Shown here in pieces: positions 5,872-13,401 of a stretch of DNA of 50,110 nucleotides. Under the pieces are notes generated by a model. That model saw nothing but the letters and a program-made list of their open reading frames with translations, did not search any database and was not told the origin of the DNA. The position numbers and the translations under genes were made by a program. How positions within the stretch are numbered: the stretch's first letter is position 1; each line of letters opens with the position of its first letter. The DNA is from Candidatus Giovannonibacteria bacterium RIFOXYD1_FULL_48_21 (GTDB lineage Bacteria; Patescibacteriota; Minisyncoccia; JACPKW01; UBA11713), in the NCBI GenBank assembly GCA_001778985.1, contig MFIU01000001.1, positions 1-50,110 on the forward strand, read 5' to 3'.

Positions 5872-8304
5872 ATGCCCGAAGAAAATATCCAAAAACGGGA
5901 CATCGTGCCGGAGATGCGTGAGTCTTACCTTGACTACGCCATGTCCGTGATTGTCGCCCGGGCCCTGCCGGACGTTCGGGACGGCTTGAAGCCCGTGCAC
6001 CGCAGAATTCTCTATTCCATGCACGACCTGGGCCTGGGGCACTCGGCCAAATACCGCAAATCCGCGGCCGTAGTTGGAGATACTTTGGGAAAATATCATC
6101 CTCACGGCGACATTGCCCTCTACGACGCCTTGGCGCGTCTGGCTCAAGATTTTTCCATGCGTTATACCTTGATCGACGGCCAGGGAAATTTCGGCTCGAT
6201 TGACGGCGACGCGGCCGCGGCCCAGCGTTACACCGAGGTCAGAATGACCCAGCTCGCCGAGGAGCTTCTCGCCGACATTGAAAAAGATACGGTTGATTTT
6301 CGCGACAACTACGACGGAACCAGAAGAGAACCATCAGTCCTTCCGGCCAGCCTTCCGAATCTTCTGCTGAACGGAACACTGGGAATCGCGGTGGGCATGG
6401 CCACCAATATTCCGCCGCATAATCTCGGCGAGGTCATTGACGCCGCCGTGGAATTAATCCGCCGTCCCAAAACCTCCGTGGAAGAATTGACGCAGTTTAT
6501 CGCCGGGCCGGATTTTCCGACCGGCGGACTTGTCTTTTCCAAAAAAGATCTCCTCGCGGCCTACGCCACCGGCCGCGGCTCGGTCATAACCCGAGGCGAG
6601 GCAGAGATTGTCGAAAAATCAAAGGGCAATTTTCAAATTCTGATTTCCTCCATCCCCTACCAGGTAAATAAATCCGAACTTATCACTAAGATGGCGGATT
6701 TGGTGCGGGAAAAAAGACTAGAAGGCATTCGCGACCTCCGCGACGAATCCGACAAAGAAGGACTGACCATCGCCATCGACCTGAAGCACGACGCGGTTCC
6801 GGAGAAAATTTTAAACAGTCTCTACAAGTACACCGACCTGGAGCGCGCTTTTCACTTCAATATGATTGCGCTCGTAGACGGCATTCAGCCGCAGGTTTTG
6901 TCTTTGAAAGGCATTTTGGAGCAGTTCGTGGCCTGGAGGAAACTCGTCACCGAACGCCGGGCCAAGTTTGACCTGAAAAAAACCGAGGAGCGAGCCCATA
7001 TTTTAGAAGGGCTTAAAAAAGCGCTCGACCATATCGATGCCGTGATTAAGACCATTAAATCCTCCGAATCAAAGGAAGAGGCGCATAAAAATTTAGTCAA
7101 GAAATTCGAGCTTTCGGACCCGCAGGCCCAAGCGATTTTGGAAATGCGCCTGGCCACTTTGGCGGGCTTGGAGCGCCAAAAGATAGAAGACGAGTTAAAA
7201 GAAAAACAAAAACTGATTAGGGACTTAAAAGCTCTGCTGAAGGACCCGGACAAGATTGCCGAAACGGTCAAAGACGAGCTCTTGGCCCTGAAGAAAAAAT
7301 ACGGCGACGCGAGAAAAACCAAAATAATCGCCTCCCCTGTCAAATCTTTCTCCATGGAAGACTTGATTCCCGAGCGCGAGACCATCGTGGTCCTGACCCA
7401 GGACGGTTACGTGAAACGTGTCAACCCGGAAGAATACAAAAGTCAGAAGCGGGGCGGCAAAGGCATTATCGGGCATGAAACCAAAGAAGAAGACGCGGTC
7501 ACGAACTTTTTGGCCGCGAACACCCATGATGACCTCCTGTTTTTCACCTCCAGGGGAAAAGTTTTTCAGACCAAGATGTACGAAATTCCGGAAGGAAAAA
7601 GAGTTTCCAAAGGCAAGGCGATTCAAAATTTCCTGCCGATCTCCCAGGACGAAAAAATAACTTCGATTTTGGCGGTGCCGAAAGCGAAGAAGGGCCAGAT
7701 TCTGTCATTCGTTATGATTACCAAGAACGGTATAATAAAGAAGGTGGACTCTAAACATTTTCAAGATGTCCGGCGTTCCGGAATAATCGCGATTCGGCTC
7801 CAGAAAAATGACGTCCTCGCCTGGGTGCTTCTCGCCGAGAAAGGAGACCATCTGGTTCTCACCACCAAAAAAGGGCAGGCCATCCGCTTCAAAGAGTCCG
7901 ATGCCAGGCAGATGGGACGGGGAGCTCAGGGGGTTAAAGCCATCAGACTGAAAAAATCAGATGAGCTGGTGGGCGCGGACGTAATCTCCGCCAAAGATAA
8001 CGAGGCTCTCTTATTGGCCGTGACGGAAAACGGCTACGGCAAGAAGACCAAGCTTGGCCAATACCGCGTTCAGAGGCGCGGCGGCTCTGGCATCAAAACC
8101 GCCAAACTGACTTCCAAAACCGGAAATCTGGTTTCGGCCAAAGTCATCTCCCCGGAGCTGGAAGAATTAATCGCCATCTCTAAAAAAGGCCAGGTAATCA
8201 GAACCCCCTTGAAAGAAATTTCCGTTCTCGGCCGGGCGACGCAAGGAGTCAGAATCATGCGCCTTCAAGCCAAAGACCAGCTTGCTTCAATCACATGTTT
8301 ATAG
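5872..8304 (+). CDS. gyrA: DNA gyrase subunit A
   Basis: Type IIA topoisomerase breakage-reunion subunit of 810 residues. The catalytic tyrosine is in AAQRYTEVRMT near residue 120, preceded by the typical opening PEMRESYLDYAMSVIVARALPDVRDG (positions about 14-39) and KYHPHGD. The C-terminal half shows the six-bladed beta-pinwheel repeats with a GyrA-box-like QKRGGKGIIG near 525, the mark that separates gyrase from topoisomerase IV and gives DNA wrapping; a second QRRGGSGI lies near 733. It partners GyrB, which is outside the window. The preceding membrane gene ends 1 nt before its ATG, and the following methyltransferase overlaps its end by 10 bp. Confidence 0.95.
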   Translation: MPEENIQKRDIVPEMRESYLDYAMSVIVARALPDVRDGLKPVHRRILYSMHDLGLGHSAKYRKSAAVVGDTLGKYHPHGDIALYDALARLAQDFSMRYTLIDGQGNFGSIDGDAAAAQRYTEVRMTQLAEELLADIEKDTVDFRDNYDGTRREPSVLPASLPNLLLNGTLGIAVGMATNIPPHNLGEVIDAAVELIRRPKTSVEELTQFIAGPDFPTGGLVFSKKDLLAAYATGRGSVITRGEAEIVEKSKGNFQILISSIPYQVNKSELITKMADLVREKRLEGIRDLRDESDKEGLTIAIDLKHDAVPEKILNSLYKYTDLERAFHFNMIALVDGIQPQVLSLKGILEQFVAWRKLVTERRAKFDLKKTEERAHILEGLKKALDHIDAVIKTIKSSESKEEAHKNLVKKFELSDPQAQAILEMRLATLAGLERQKIEDELKEKQKLIRDLKALLKDPDKIAETVKDELLALKKKYGDARKTKIIASPVKSFSMEDLIPERETIVVLTQDGYVKRVNPEEYKSQKRGGKGIIGHETKEEDAVTNFLAANTHDDLLFFTSRGKVFQTKMYEIPEGKRVSKGKAIQNFLPISQDEKITSILAVPKAKKGQILSFVMITKNGIIKKVDSKHFQDVRRSGIIAIRLQKNDVLAWVLLAEKGDHLVLTTKKGQAIRFKESDARQMGRGAQGVKAIRLKKSDELVGADVISAKDNEALLLAVTENGYGKKTKLGQYRVQRRGGSGIKTAKLTSKTGNLVSAKVISPELEELIAISKKGQVIRTPLKEISVLGRATQGVRIMRLQAKDQLASITCL

Positions 8305-8822
8305 CGCCGGAAGCTGTTGTTAAAAATTTGGATATTCTGCCGGGAATGAAGGTGGCGGATTTCGGAGCTGGAGCCGGCTTTTACACTTTGGTCTTGGCCG
8401 AAAGAGTCGGCGCTTCCGGCAAGGTCTGGGCGCTCGACATCAGAAAAGAGATGCTCGAAGTGATTCGTTCCAAAGCCCGCCAAGCGCGTCTGACCAATAT
8501 CGAAACTCTCTGGTCCGACCTGGAGCAACCCGAAGGCTCGCACCTCAAAGAAAATTCAACGGACTTGGTGCTGATTTCAAACCTTTTATTTCAAGTCCAG
8601 GACAAAAAAGTTCTGGCCGAGGAAACTTCTAGAATTCTGAAACCCGGCGGCCGGGTGGTGCTGGTGGAGTGGGACGAAGAAGAAAAACCCTTGGGCCCCC
8701 CGCTCCGTCAGCGCGTGAACCGCAAAGCCGCCGAAGATATTTTTTTGAAAACGGGATTTCATTTCGAAAAAGAGTTCGACGCCGGAGAGAATCATTATGG
8801 ATTAATTCTGAAAAAACCTTAA
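8295..8822 (+). CDS. Class I SAM-dependent methyltransferase
   Basis: The 175 residues form a compact Rossmann-fold methyltransferase. Motif I is VADFGAGAGFYTL at about 20-32, the acidic residue ending strand 2 is in VWALDI near 45-50, and the post-motif segment RILKPGGRVVLVEW lies near 116-129. Members of this class methylate many small molecules, lipids or RNAs, and nothing here identifies the substrate. The start overlaps the end of gyrA by 10 bp, which implies translational coupling, and the next gene begins 3 nt after its stop. An arsenite or ubiquinone methyltransferase assignment would be unjustified. Confidence 0.85.
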   Translation: MFIAPEAVVKNLDILPGMKVADFGAGAGFYTLVLAERVGASGKVWALDIRKEMLEVIRSKARQARLTNIETLWSDLEQPEGSHLKENSTDLVLISNLLFQVQDKKVLAEETSRILKPGGRVVLVEWDEEEKPLGPPLRQRVNRKAAEDIFLKTGFHFEKEFDAGENHYGLILKKP

Positions 8823-8825
8823 ACC

Positions 8826-10124
8826 ATGAAATTCAACAAAGTCCAAATCGCACTCATCGTCATCGCTCTCGCCGCCACTCTGGTCGCGGTCTTAATTTTT
8901 GCGGGGCTTATCCCGGGTCTCGGTCCCTCGGGCCAAAAGGAAACCAGACAAGTTTTAATGTGGGGAACTTTTCCATCCAGAATTTTACAGGAAGCCTTCC
9001 AAGAGCTGGAGCGCCCGCCGAAAAACATCGAAGTCAGCTACGAAGAGAAAGACCCGGCCACTTTTGAAGCCGAACTTATAAACGCGCTCGCCCGCCAAGC
9101 CGGGCCAGACCTCGTGATTTTCCCGGCGGAATTCATTCTAAAACATAAGGACAAACTCGCTTCCATTTCCTCGGACCTCATTTCCGAAAGGCTCTTTCGG
9201 GACACGTTTGCCGACGGAACGGAAACTCTGATTCGGCCTGAAGGCATTATCGGCCTGCCGTTTTTAATCGACCCATTGGTGCTCTATTACAACCGCGATC
9301 TCTTCAGAAACGAAGCCGTAAGCTCGCCGCCCAAAACCTGGGACGAGTTCCTTGTAACCTCACAAAAACTGACCAAGCTGGACAGCGTGGGCGTGCTCGC
9401 CCGCTCCGGCGCGGCGCTCGGACTCGAATCCAACGTCAGAAATTTCAAAGAAATTTTGTCGCTCTTAATTCTGCAGACCGGCTCGCCTCTAATCGATTCA
9501 ACCACCCTCAAAGTGGTCTTTCGGCCCCAAAGCCAGCCCTCGGGCCCGGACCCGGTGGAGAGCGCTTTGCGTTTTTATACCGAATTTTCCAATCCCCAAA
9601 AAGCCTCTTATTCCTGGTCGCGCTCCTGGCCGAATTCCCGCGAAGCTTTTTCCCAGGAAATTCTCGCCATGTATTTCGGCTTCGGCTCTGAATCCGCGCT
9701 CCTGCGGCAGTTAAACCCGCATCTTAATTTCGACCTGGCCGGGGTGCCGCAGATTAAAGGCGGGAAACTGAACCTGACCTACGGCCGCCTCTTCTCGCTC
9801 GGCATCGTCAAGCAAAGCCGGGCCTCCGAGGCCTCTTTTGAAGTAATTCAGTTTCTACTCGAACGAGAACGGCTCTTGAACACCAGCCAGCGCCTGGGCC
9901 TGGCCCCTTCGCGCCGGGATCTTCTGTCCCAGCGGCCCGAAAATCCAATCCTGGAAACAATCTTTCGCGAGGCGGTAAAATTCAAAACTTGGCTCGACAT
10001 TGATTACGAAAAAACTTCAGAAATTTTCGCGGCAATGATAAAATCAGTTAATAACAAAGCTAAGACCGAAAACCAAGCTTCGCGCGATGCCAAAGAACAA
10101 TTTGAATCTTTATATAGCGAGTAG
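8826..10124 (+). CDS. Extracellular solute-binding protein (SBP family 1-like)
   Basis: A 432-residue protein with one N-terminal hydrophobic segment (about 6-31) and a periplasmic-binding-protein fold of the sugar-binding type: EAELINALARQAGPDLVIFP near 79-98, LPFLIDPLVLYYNRDLF near 143-159 and PKTWDEF near 170-176 are characteristic. There is no lipobox Cys, so it is probably membrane-anchored by the uncleaved helix. No ABC permease or ATPase lies nearby; an orphan binding protein next to VirB2-like pilin genes could serve surface scavenging or sensing. The start is 3 nt after the methyltransferase stop, and the last 38 bp overlap the next gene. Confidence 0.85.
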   Translation: MKFNKVQIALIVIALAATLVAVLIFAGLIPGLGPSGQKETRQVLMWGTFPSRILQEAFQELERPPKNIEVSYEEKDPATFEAELINALARQAGPDLVIFPAEFILKHKDKLASISSDLISERLFRDTFADGTETLIRPEGIIGLPFLIDPLVLYYNRDLFRNEAVSSPPKTWDEFLVTSQKLTKLDSVGVLARSGAALGLESNVRNFKEILSLLILQTGSPLIDSTTLKVVFRPQSQPSGPDPVESALRFYTEFSNPQKASYSWSRSWPNSREAFSQEILAMYFGFGSESALLRQLNPHLNFDLAGVPQIKGGKLNLTYGRLFSLGIVKQSRASEASFEVIQFLLERERLLNTSQRLGLAPSRRDLLSQRPENPILETIFREAVKFKTWLDIDYEKTSEIFAAMIKSVNNKAKTENQASRDAKEQFESLYSE

Positions 10125-10959
10125 TCTTCTACTTTTTTTACTTTTTTCTGTTTTCTTCCCTCTCGCCGCCTCGGCGCACGTTGGAATTCCAAACCAGCTC
10201 GTTCCCTGTGGCCTTGGGGACAGGCCTGACTGCGAAGTCTGCCATCTCTACGCCCTCGCGCATAACCTCATGGACTTTATGCTCTGGGCGCTCGCCGCTC
10301 CGCTTCTGGTGGTTGCTTTGATTGCCGGCGGCGTGGTTTGGCTGACTTCCGCGGGCTCGGAAGAAAAGGTGGCCCTCGGCCGCAGGATTTTGTTCTCGGC
10401 GATAATCGGATTTCTGATTGCTTTCGCGGCCTGGGTGATTGTGAATACTATCCTGAATACTCTGGTTTTTCAAAACCCTTTCTATGGCGGGCCGTGGTCT
10501 GATTACAGCTTCTGTAGGTTTGCTCCTTTCGGAGAAGTCGGAGTTATTCCTCCTCCGCCTCCGACGACAGAATGTCAAGAACTTGAAAGGATGGCGCGAG
10601 AAACACCGGTCAGACCGAGCACTGAATTGAATACTTTAATTAATTGCGCTTTTTCTAAAATACCGGCAAGTCTACTAAGCAGGGGAAATATTGCAACAGT
10701 GGATTCGGTTGCTCTCTGTAATACCACTAAAGGAGATGGCCGCTGCAACACCCGCCCTATAAATGAGGGCGGTGTTTGTCATCACTCCCCAAACTCCTGC
10801 CATTATTACGGCGAAGCAGTTGATTTTAACGCCCCGAGTGATTCTTTAGAAAGTCAACTTAATGCCGAGCTAAGGCGAATAGCAGGTGAATGTAATTTTG
10901 GCTTGGTTTACTTCGAGAATAACCATACCCATGTCAGCACTCGTAGCTGTGGCAGATAG
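10087..10959 (+). CDS. VirB2-like membrane module fused to M15-type peptidase domain
   Basis: The 290-residue product has an N-terminal signal sequence (about 8-30), then two transmembrane helices at about 58-82 and 97-120 spaced like the VirB2/TrbC-type pilins encoded next door (WLTSAGSEEKVALGRRILF between them). A proline stretch (about 155-160) leads to a C-terminal domain of about 130 residues with SCHYYGEAVDF and ENNHTHVSTR, matching the S-x-H-x-x-G-x-A-x-D and H-x-H zinc motifs of M15/VanY-like peptidases. It may cut peptidoglycan cross-links at the site of pilus or secretion assembly. The fusion is inferred from motifs only. It overlaps the binding-protein gene by 38 bp. Confidence 0.7.
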   Translation: MPKNNLNLYIASSLLLFLLFSVFFPLAASAHVGIPNQLVPCGLGDRPDCEVCHLYALAHNLMDFMLWALAAPLLVVALIAGGVVWLTSAGSEEKVALGRRILFSAIIGFLIAFAAWVIVNTILNTLVFQNPFYGGPWSDYSFCRFAPFGEVGVIPPPPPTTECQELERMARETPVRPSTELNTLINCAFSKIPASLLSRGNIATVDSVALCNTTKGDGRCNTRPINEGGVCHHSPNSCHYYGEAVDFNAPSDSLESQLNAELRRIAGECNFGLVYFENNHTHVSTRSCGR

Positions 10960-11035
10960 TGTGGATAAATTACTGGAAACATTGTATTATAATAAAAACA
11001 AGGTCGTGAAGACATTTTATCTATAATTTCGAAGT

Positions 11036-11377
11036 ATGATAAAAATTAAAAAAGCCCTGCCGTATGCCTTGGTTGCGGCCGCGCCGTTTTTTGCCCTGGC
11101 ACAGACAGGACAAGCCGGCATTATCGTGGGACGAATCAGAAATCTTGTCAATCAAATAGTCCCCATTCTCCTGATTATAGGCACAGTCGTCTTTCTGTGG
11201 GGAGTGATTCTCTACCTCACGGCCGGAGCAGATGAGGAAAAGCGGGCCAACGCCAGAAGCTTGATGATTTACGGCCTGGTCGGACTTTTTGTGATGGTGG
11301 CGGTTTGGGGCATCGTGAAAGTATTGGTGAACTTCTTTGGAGTTGGAGGCGCAGGCGTTCCTACTGGTGTAATCTAG
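11036..11377 (+). CDS. VirB2/TrbC-like two-helix pilin (copy 1)
   Basis: The 113 residues comprise a signal-like N-terminus ending in ALAQ, then two transmembrane helices at about 43-63 and 79-103 joined by a short basic loop with GADEEKRANARSLMIYG. This is the layout of VirB2/TrbC-type conjugative pilins. Such genes are common in Patescibacteria, yet no VirB4-type ATPase is in the window, so the role (surface pilus, secretion or DNA uptake) is open. TATAAT at 11022-11027 ends 8 nt before the ATG and suggests a leaderless transcript. About 165 bp of the core is nearly identical to the next gene. Confidence 0.8.
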   Translation: MIKIKKALPYALVAAAPFFALAQTGQAGIIVGRIRNLVNQIVPILLIIGTVVFLWGVILYLTAGADEEKRANARSLMIYGLVGLFVMVAVWGIVKVLVNFFGVGGAGVPTGVI

Positions 11378-11406
11378 TCATCTTACTAGTTAATCTTAAA
11401 CAAGAT

Positions 11407-11778
11407 ATGAAAACCCTCAAAAAAATACTTCCTTACGCTGTTGCGCTGACTATACCTATTCTTGTATTGGCTCAAGTCGTCACTCCTCTGCCTTCAGGAA
11501 CTCAAAGTATTGTTACCAACATAAAAAACCTGGTCAACAATGTCATCCCGATTCTCCTGATTATAGGCACAGTCGTCTTTCTGTGGGGAGTGATTCTCTA
11601 CCTCACGGCCGGAGCGGATGAGGAAAAGCGGGCCAACGCCAGAAGCTTGATGATTTACGGCCTGGTCGGACTTTTTGTGATGGTGGCGGTTTGGGGCATC
11701 GTGAACGTATTGGTTGGATTCTTCGGTATTACGGGTACGGGTATTCCTGAACGGCCTGGCGACATTCGGGAAATTTAG
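11407..11778 (+). CDS. VirB2/TrbC-like two-helix pilin (copy 2)
   Basis: This 123-residue paralogue starts MKTLKKILPY, has a signal-like segment ending near VLAQ, and repeats the two-helix core of the preceding gene with very few base differences from about 11549 to 11705. The N- and C-terminal parts have diverged. Conservation of synonymous positions in the core points to recent duplication or gene conversion rather than protein-level selection alone. The start codon was chosen over an upstream in-frame ATG at 11305 because that would run through the preceding gene. Function is as for the neighbouring copy. Confidence 0.8.
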   Translation: MKTLKKILPYAVALTIPILVLAQVVTPLPSGTQSIVTNIKNLVNNVIPILLIIGTVVFLWGVILYLTAGADEEKRANARSLMIYGLVGLFVMVAVWGIVNVLVGFFGITGTGIPERPGDIREI

Positions 11779-11784
11779 AGCGGC

Positions 11785-12045
11785 ATGGTGGTCTATGCCA
11801 AGACCATTGAAGAGGTAATCGGGGTTGTCTCGAGCCAGATTCTAAGACCGATTGTTCTGCTTTTATTCGCGCTTGCCGCTGTCCTTTTCTTCTGGGGGGT
11901 TGTGGAGTTTATGTTAAACCGCGACAACGAAGAAGAAAGGGGCAAGGGCAAGCGCCATATGGTTTGGGGGCTGGTCGGACTTTTGATAATGTTCGCGGTA
12001 AACGGAATTCTCTGGCTTTTAGCAAATTTCGTAAGCTCAATATAA
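11785..12045 (+). CDS. VirB2-like two-helix membrane protein (divergent copy)
   Basis: The 86-residue product shares the two-helix plan: a first helix at about 20-45 (ILRPIVLLLFALAAVLFFWGVVEF), a charged loop NRDNEEERGKGKRHM and a second helix near 60-82. It lacks a signal sequence, unlike the two copies before it, so it may be the oldest or a specialised subunit. It begins 6 nt after the stop of the previous gene, and the next gene starts 4 nt after its own stop, which is a tight operon. The final function cannot be read from sequence. Confidence 0.75.
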   Translation: MVVYAKTIEEVIGVVSSQILRPIVLLLFALAAVLFFWGVVEFMLNRDNEEERGKGKRHMVWGLVGLLIMFAVNGILWLLANFVSSI

Positions 12046-12049
12046 ATTC

Positions 12050-12340
12050 ATGAGTTTGGAATTAATCATCGGCAGAATCACCACTCTTTTAAATTCGGTC
12101 CTGCCGATTTTGTTTTTGCTCGCCACCGTTGTTTTTCTCTGGGGCGTGATTTTATACATCACGGCCGGCGGCGATGAAGAAAAAAGAAAAGAGGGCCGAA
12201 ATTACATTATCTATGGTTTAATTGGTCTTTTCGTGATGGTAGCGGTTTGGGGAATCGTGAACGTTATGATTGGATTTTTCTTCCCGGGCGGTGCGCCCAT
12301 CACTCCTCCCCCCATACCTATAATTCCAGGCACCCCTTGA
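12050..12340 (+). CDS. VirB2-like two-helix membrane protein (fourth copy)
   Basis: This product of 96 residues has helices at about 12-33 and 48-75 with the loop TAGGDEEKRKEGRNYIIYG, clearly related to the copies at 11036 and 11407 but more diverged, and a proline-rich C-terminal tail (PPPIPIIPGTP) that probably lies outside the membrane. No signal sequence is visible. Four consecutive genes of one family suggest a heteromeric fibre or alternative subunits. The stop codon overlaps the proposed TTG start of a very small downstream gene. Confidence 0.75.
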   Translation: MSLELIIGRITTLLNSVLPILFLLATVVFLWGVILYITAGGDEEKRKEGRNYIIYGLIGLFVMVAVWGIVNVMIGFFFPGGAPITPPPIPIIPGTP

Positions 12341-12429
12341 AAAATTTTCTGAAATTCTCTCTCGGTTTTATCGCCATTTTAGTTCTGGCTTTGGCGATTT
12401 TTTACGCTCTGCAGTATCTTCAAGCTTGA
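12337..12429 (+). CDS. Possible 30-residue single-helix membrane peptide
   Basis: A TTG start overlaps the stop codon of the preceding gene (TTGA) and opens a frame of 30 codons encoding KNFLKFSLGFIAILVLALAI, a clear single transmembrane helix, followed by FYALQYLQA. The overlap and the helix support a translationally coupled peptide in the pilin operon; the rare start and small size keep confidence low. The stop is followed at once by a tRNA-associated repeat. Confidence 0.4.
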   Translation: MKNFLKFSLGFIAILVLALAIFYALQYLQA

Positions 12430-12465
12430 AGTGTTTACACTGAGCGAGCGTAGCGAGCCGAAGTG
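12427..12465. repeat. GTGTTTACACTGAGC...CGAAGTGT repeat at tRNA 3' end
   Basis: A palindromic repeat that abuts the discriminator base of the tRNA-Gly gene on the minus strand. Related copies lie at 12856-12883 and 38066-38129, also exactly at tRNA 3' ends; weaker relatives are at 21160-21255 and 36810-36842. Confidence 0.65.
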
Positions 12466-12507
12466 TGCGGGTAGGCGGAATTGAACCGCCGTCTCGTCCT
12501 TGGCAAG

Positions 12508-12558
12508 TCCCGCAAATTCTTGCGAGCAAAGCGAGTAATTGAATTTGCGAGGATCCCG
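12508..12558 (+). repeat. GGATCCTCG-type hairpin repeat, copy C
   Basis: TCCCGCAAATTC pairs with GAATTTGCG around a loop with GCGAGCAAAGCGAG, and the unit ends CGAGGATCCCG. It lies in inverted orientation to copy B at 12681-12726; together they bracket the inner tRNA-Gly. Confidence 0.65.
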
Positions 12559-12601
12559 TGATAATGAACGGAACAATTGATTATGTGTTTGAATTAAACA
12601 G

Positions 12602-12672
12602 TGCGAGCGGCGGGAGTTGAACCCGCGCCATCTGCTTGGCAAGCAGACGTACTGCCACTATACTACGCTCGC
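12602..12672 (-). tRNA. tRNA-Gly (GCC), inside another tRNA-Gly gene
   Basis: A complete 71-nt cloverleaf: acceptor GCGAGCG/CGCTCGC, D-arm GTAT/GTAC, anticodon arm TCTGC-TTGCCAA-GCAGA (GCC), a 4-nt variable loop and T-arm GCGGG/CCCGC. It is carried between two inverted hairpin repeats within an interrupted tRNA-Gly gene. Confidence 0.92.
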
Positions 12673-12680
12673 AAGAAAAA

Positions 12681-12726
12681 CGGGATCCTCGAAAAATATA
12701 TTCGCTCCGCTCATTATTTTTCGGGA
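12681..12726 (-). repeat. GGATCCTCG-type hairpin repeat, copy B
   Basis: CGGGATCCTCG begins the unit on the plus strand; CGAAAAATA pairs with TATTTTTCG around an ATTCGCTCCGCTCA loop. The third copy is at 36885-36931. The unit looks like a REP-type palindrome. Confidence 0.65.
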
Positions 12727-12771
12727 GACCATTCTGCCACTAAACCATACCCGCCTTTTTTAATTTTTTGG

Positions 12772-12855
12772 TGCCGAGGGGGAGATTTGAACTCCCATGT
12801 CCTTTCGGACGCTAGCTCCTAAAGCTAGTGTGTCTGCCAGTTCCACCACCTCGGC
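12772..12855 (-). tRNA. tRNA-Leu (UAG)
   Basis: A class II tRNA with acceptor GCCGAGG/CCTCGGC, anticodon arm CTAGC-TTTAGGA-GCTAG (TAG), and a long variable arm GTCCGAAAGGAC. A CCA follows the discriminator A (12769-12771), one of two tRNAs here with encoded CCA. Confidence 0.92.
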
Positions 12856-12883
12856 GAATGTTTACGCTGAGCCAGTCGAAGTG
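12856..12883. repeat. GTTTACGCTGAGC...GTCGAAGTGT repeat at tRNA 3' end
   Basis: A short copy of the tRNA-associated repeat that exactly fills the 28 nt between tRNA-Leu(UAG) and the discriminator of tRNA-Leu(UAA). Confidence 0.6.
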
Positions 12884-12965
12884 TGGGCGAGGTGGGAGTT
12901 GAACCCACACGCCTTGCGGCACACGATCTTAAGTCGTGCGTGTCTGCCAGTTCCACCACTCGCCC
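12884..12965 (-). tRNA. tRNA-Leu (UAA)
   Basis: A class II tRNA: acceptor GGGCGAG/CTCGCCC, anticodon arm CACGA-CTTAAGA-TCGTG (TAA), a long variable arm GCCGCAAGGC, and T-arm TGGG-TTCAACT-CCCA. No CCA is encoded. Confidence 0.92.
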
Positions 12966-12977
12966 TCTCGCTTGGGG

Positions 12978-13049
12978 AGGCCTGGGAGGGAATTGAACCC
13001 TCGTATAAGGGATTTGCAGTCCCTTGCCTTACCACTTGGCTACCAGGCC
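12978..13049 (-). tRNA. tRNA-Cys (GCA)
   Basis: Acceptor GGCCTGG/CCAGGCC, anticodon arm AGGGA-CTGCAAA-TCCCT (GCA), T-arm GAGGG/CCCTC, discriminator U as expected for Cys. It begins 19 nt after the rbfA stop and probably leads the tRNA cluster transcript. Confidence 0.93.
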
Positions 13050-13068
13050 GTTTCGGCAAAGCTACCAT

Positions 13069-13401
13069 TTATTTCGTTTTCTTCAAGAGGTCTTCGATTT
13101 TCAACCACTTCTTCTCGGATTCATCGAGCCGGAATTCCATCTCCGGCAAAAATTTGGTTTTGACTTTATCGGCCAAATGCAGTTTCAGCTCCGGCTTCAA
13201 ATTCTCTAAAGATTTTAGCACATTTTTCTCCTCTTGGTCAGGCCAAACCGAATAATATATCAGAAGGCGATCCAGCTTTTTGGAAAGCTCTGCCTTGGTT
13301 ACCACCGCGATGCCTTTTTCCGGCCTCAACTCTCTTTGCAGATAGGACGCGATTGTTTTTTGGTAGAGGGCGGCCAGTCTTTCCTGACGCCGGGAGTTCA
13401 T
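13069..13401 (-). CDS. rbfA: Ribosome-binding factor A
   Basis: The 110-residue product has the RbfA KH-like pattern: an N-terminal helix RRQERLAALYQKTIASYLQRE, a strand-rich centre GIAVVTKAELSKKLDRLLIYYSVWP with LE.LKPELKLHLADKV, and the motif KTKFLPEMEFRLDESE near residues 81-96 that corresponds to the family's PELxFxxDxS box. It assists 30S maturation in cold or slow growth. The start overlaps the infB stop by 4 nt (ATGA), the usual infB-rbfA coupling. Length is typical of short RbfA proteins. Confidence 0.9.
   Translation of the reverse strand: MNSRRQERLAALYQKTIASYLQRELRPEKGIAVVTKAELSKKLDRLLIYYSVWPDQEEKNVLKSLENLKPELKLHLADKVKTKFLPEMEFRLDESEKKWLKIEDLLKKTK

Larger units (their letters stand above)
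12466..12754 (-). tRNA. Interrupted tRNA-Gly gene, probably GCC
   Basis: The 5' half (12727-12754) and 3' half (12466-12507) share a perfect 7-bp acceptor stem (GCGGGTA/TACCCGC), a D-arm and a T-arm (GGCGG/CCGCC). They are separated by about 219 bp inserted at the 5' side of the anticodon arm. The 3' half contains TTGCCAA, the Gly GCC anticodon loop. Joining the halves at TCCCG/CGGGA gives GTCC-TTGCCAA-GGAC, a near-normal tRNA-Gly of 70 nt, one base shorter than the intact tRNA-Gly inside. The gene needs excision or splicing to work, or is dead. Confidence 0.65.

Noticed and set aside
12595-13210. Plus-strand protein genes across the tRNA cluster
   Set aside because: These frames run antisense through complete tRNA genes and resemble no protein.
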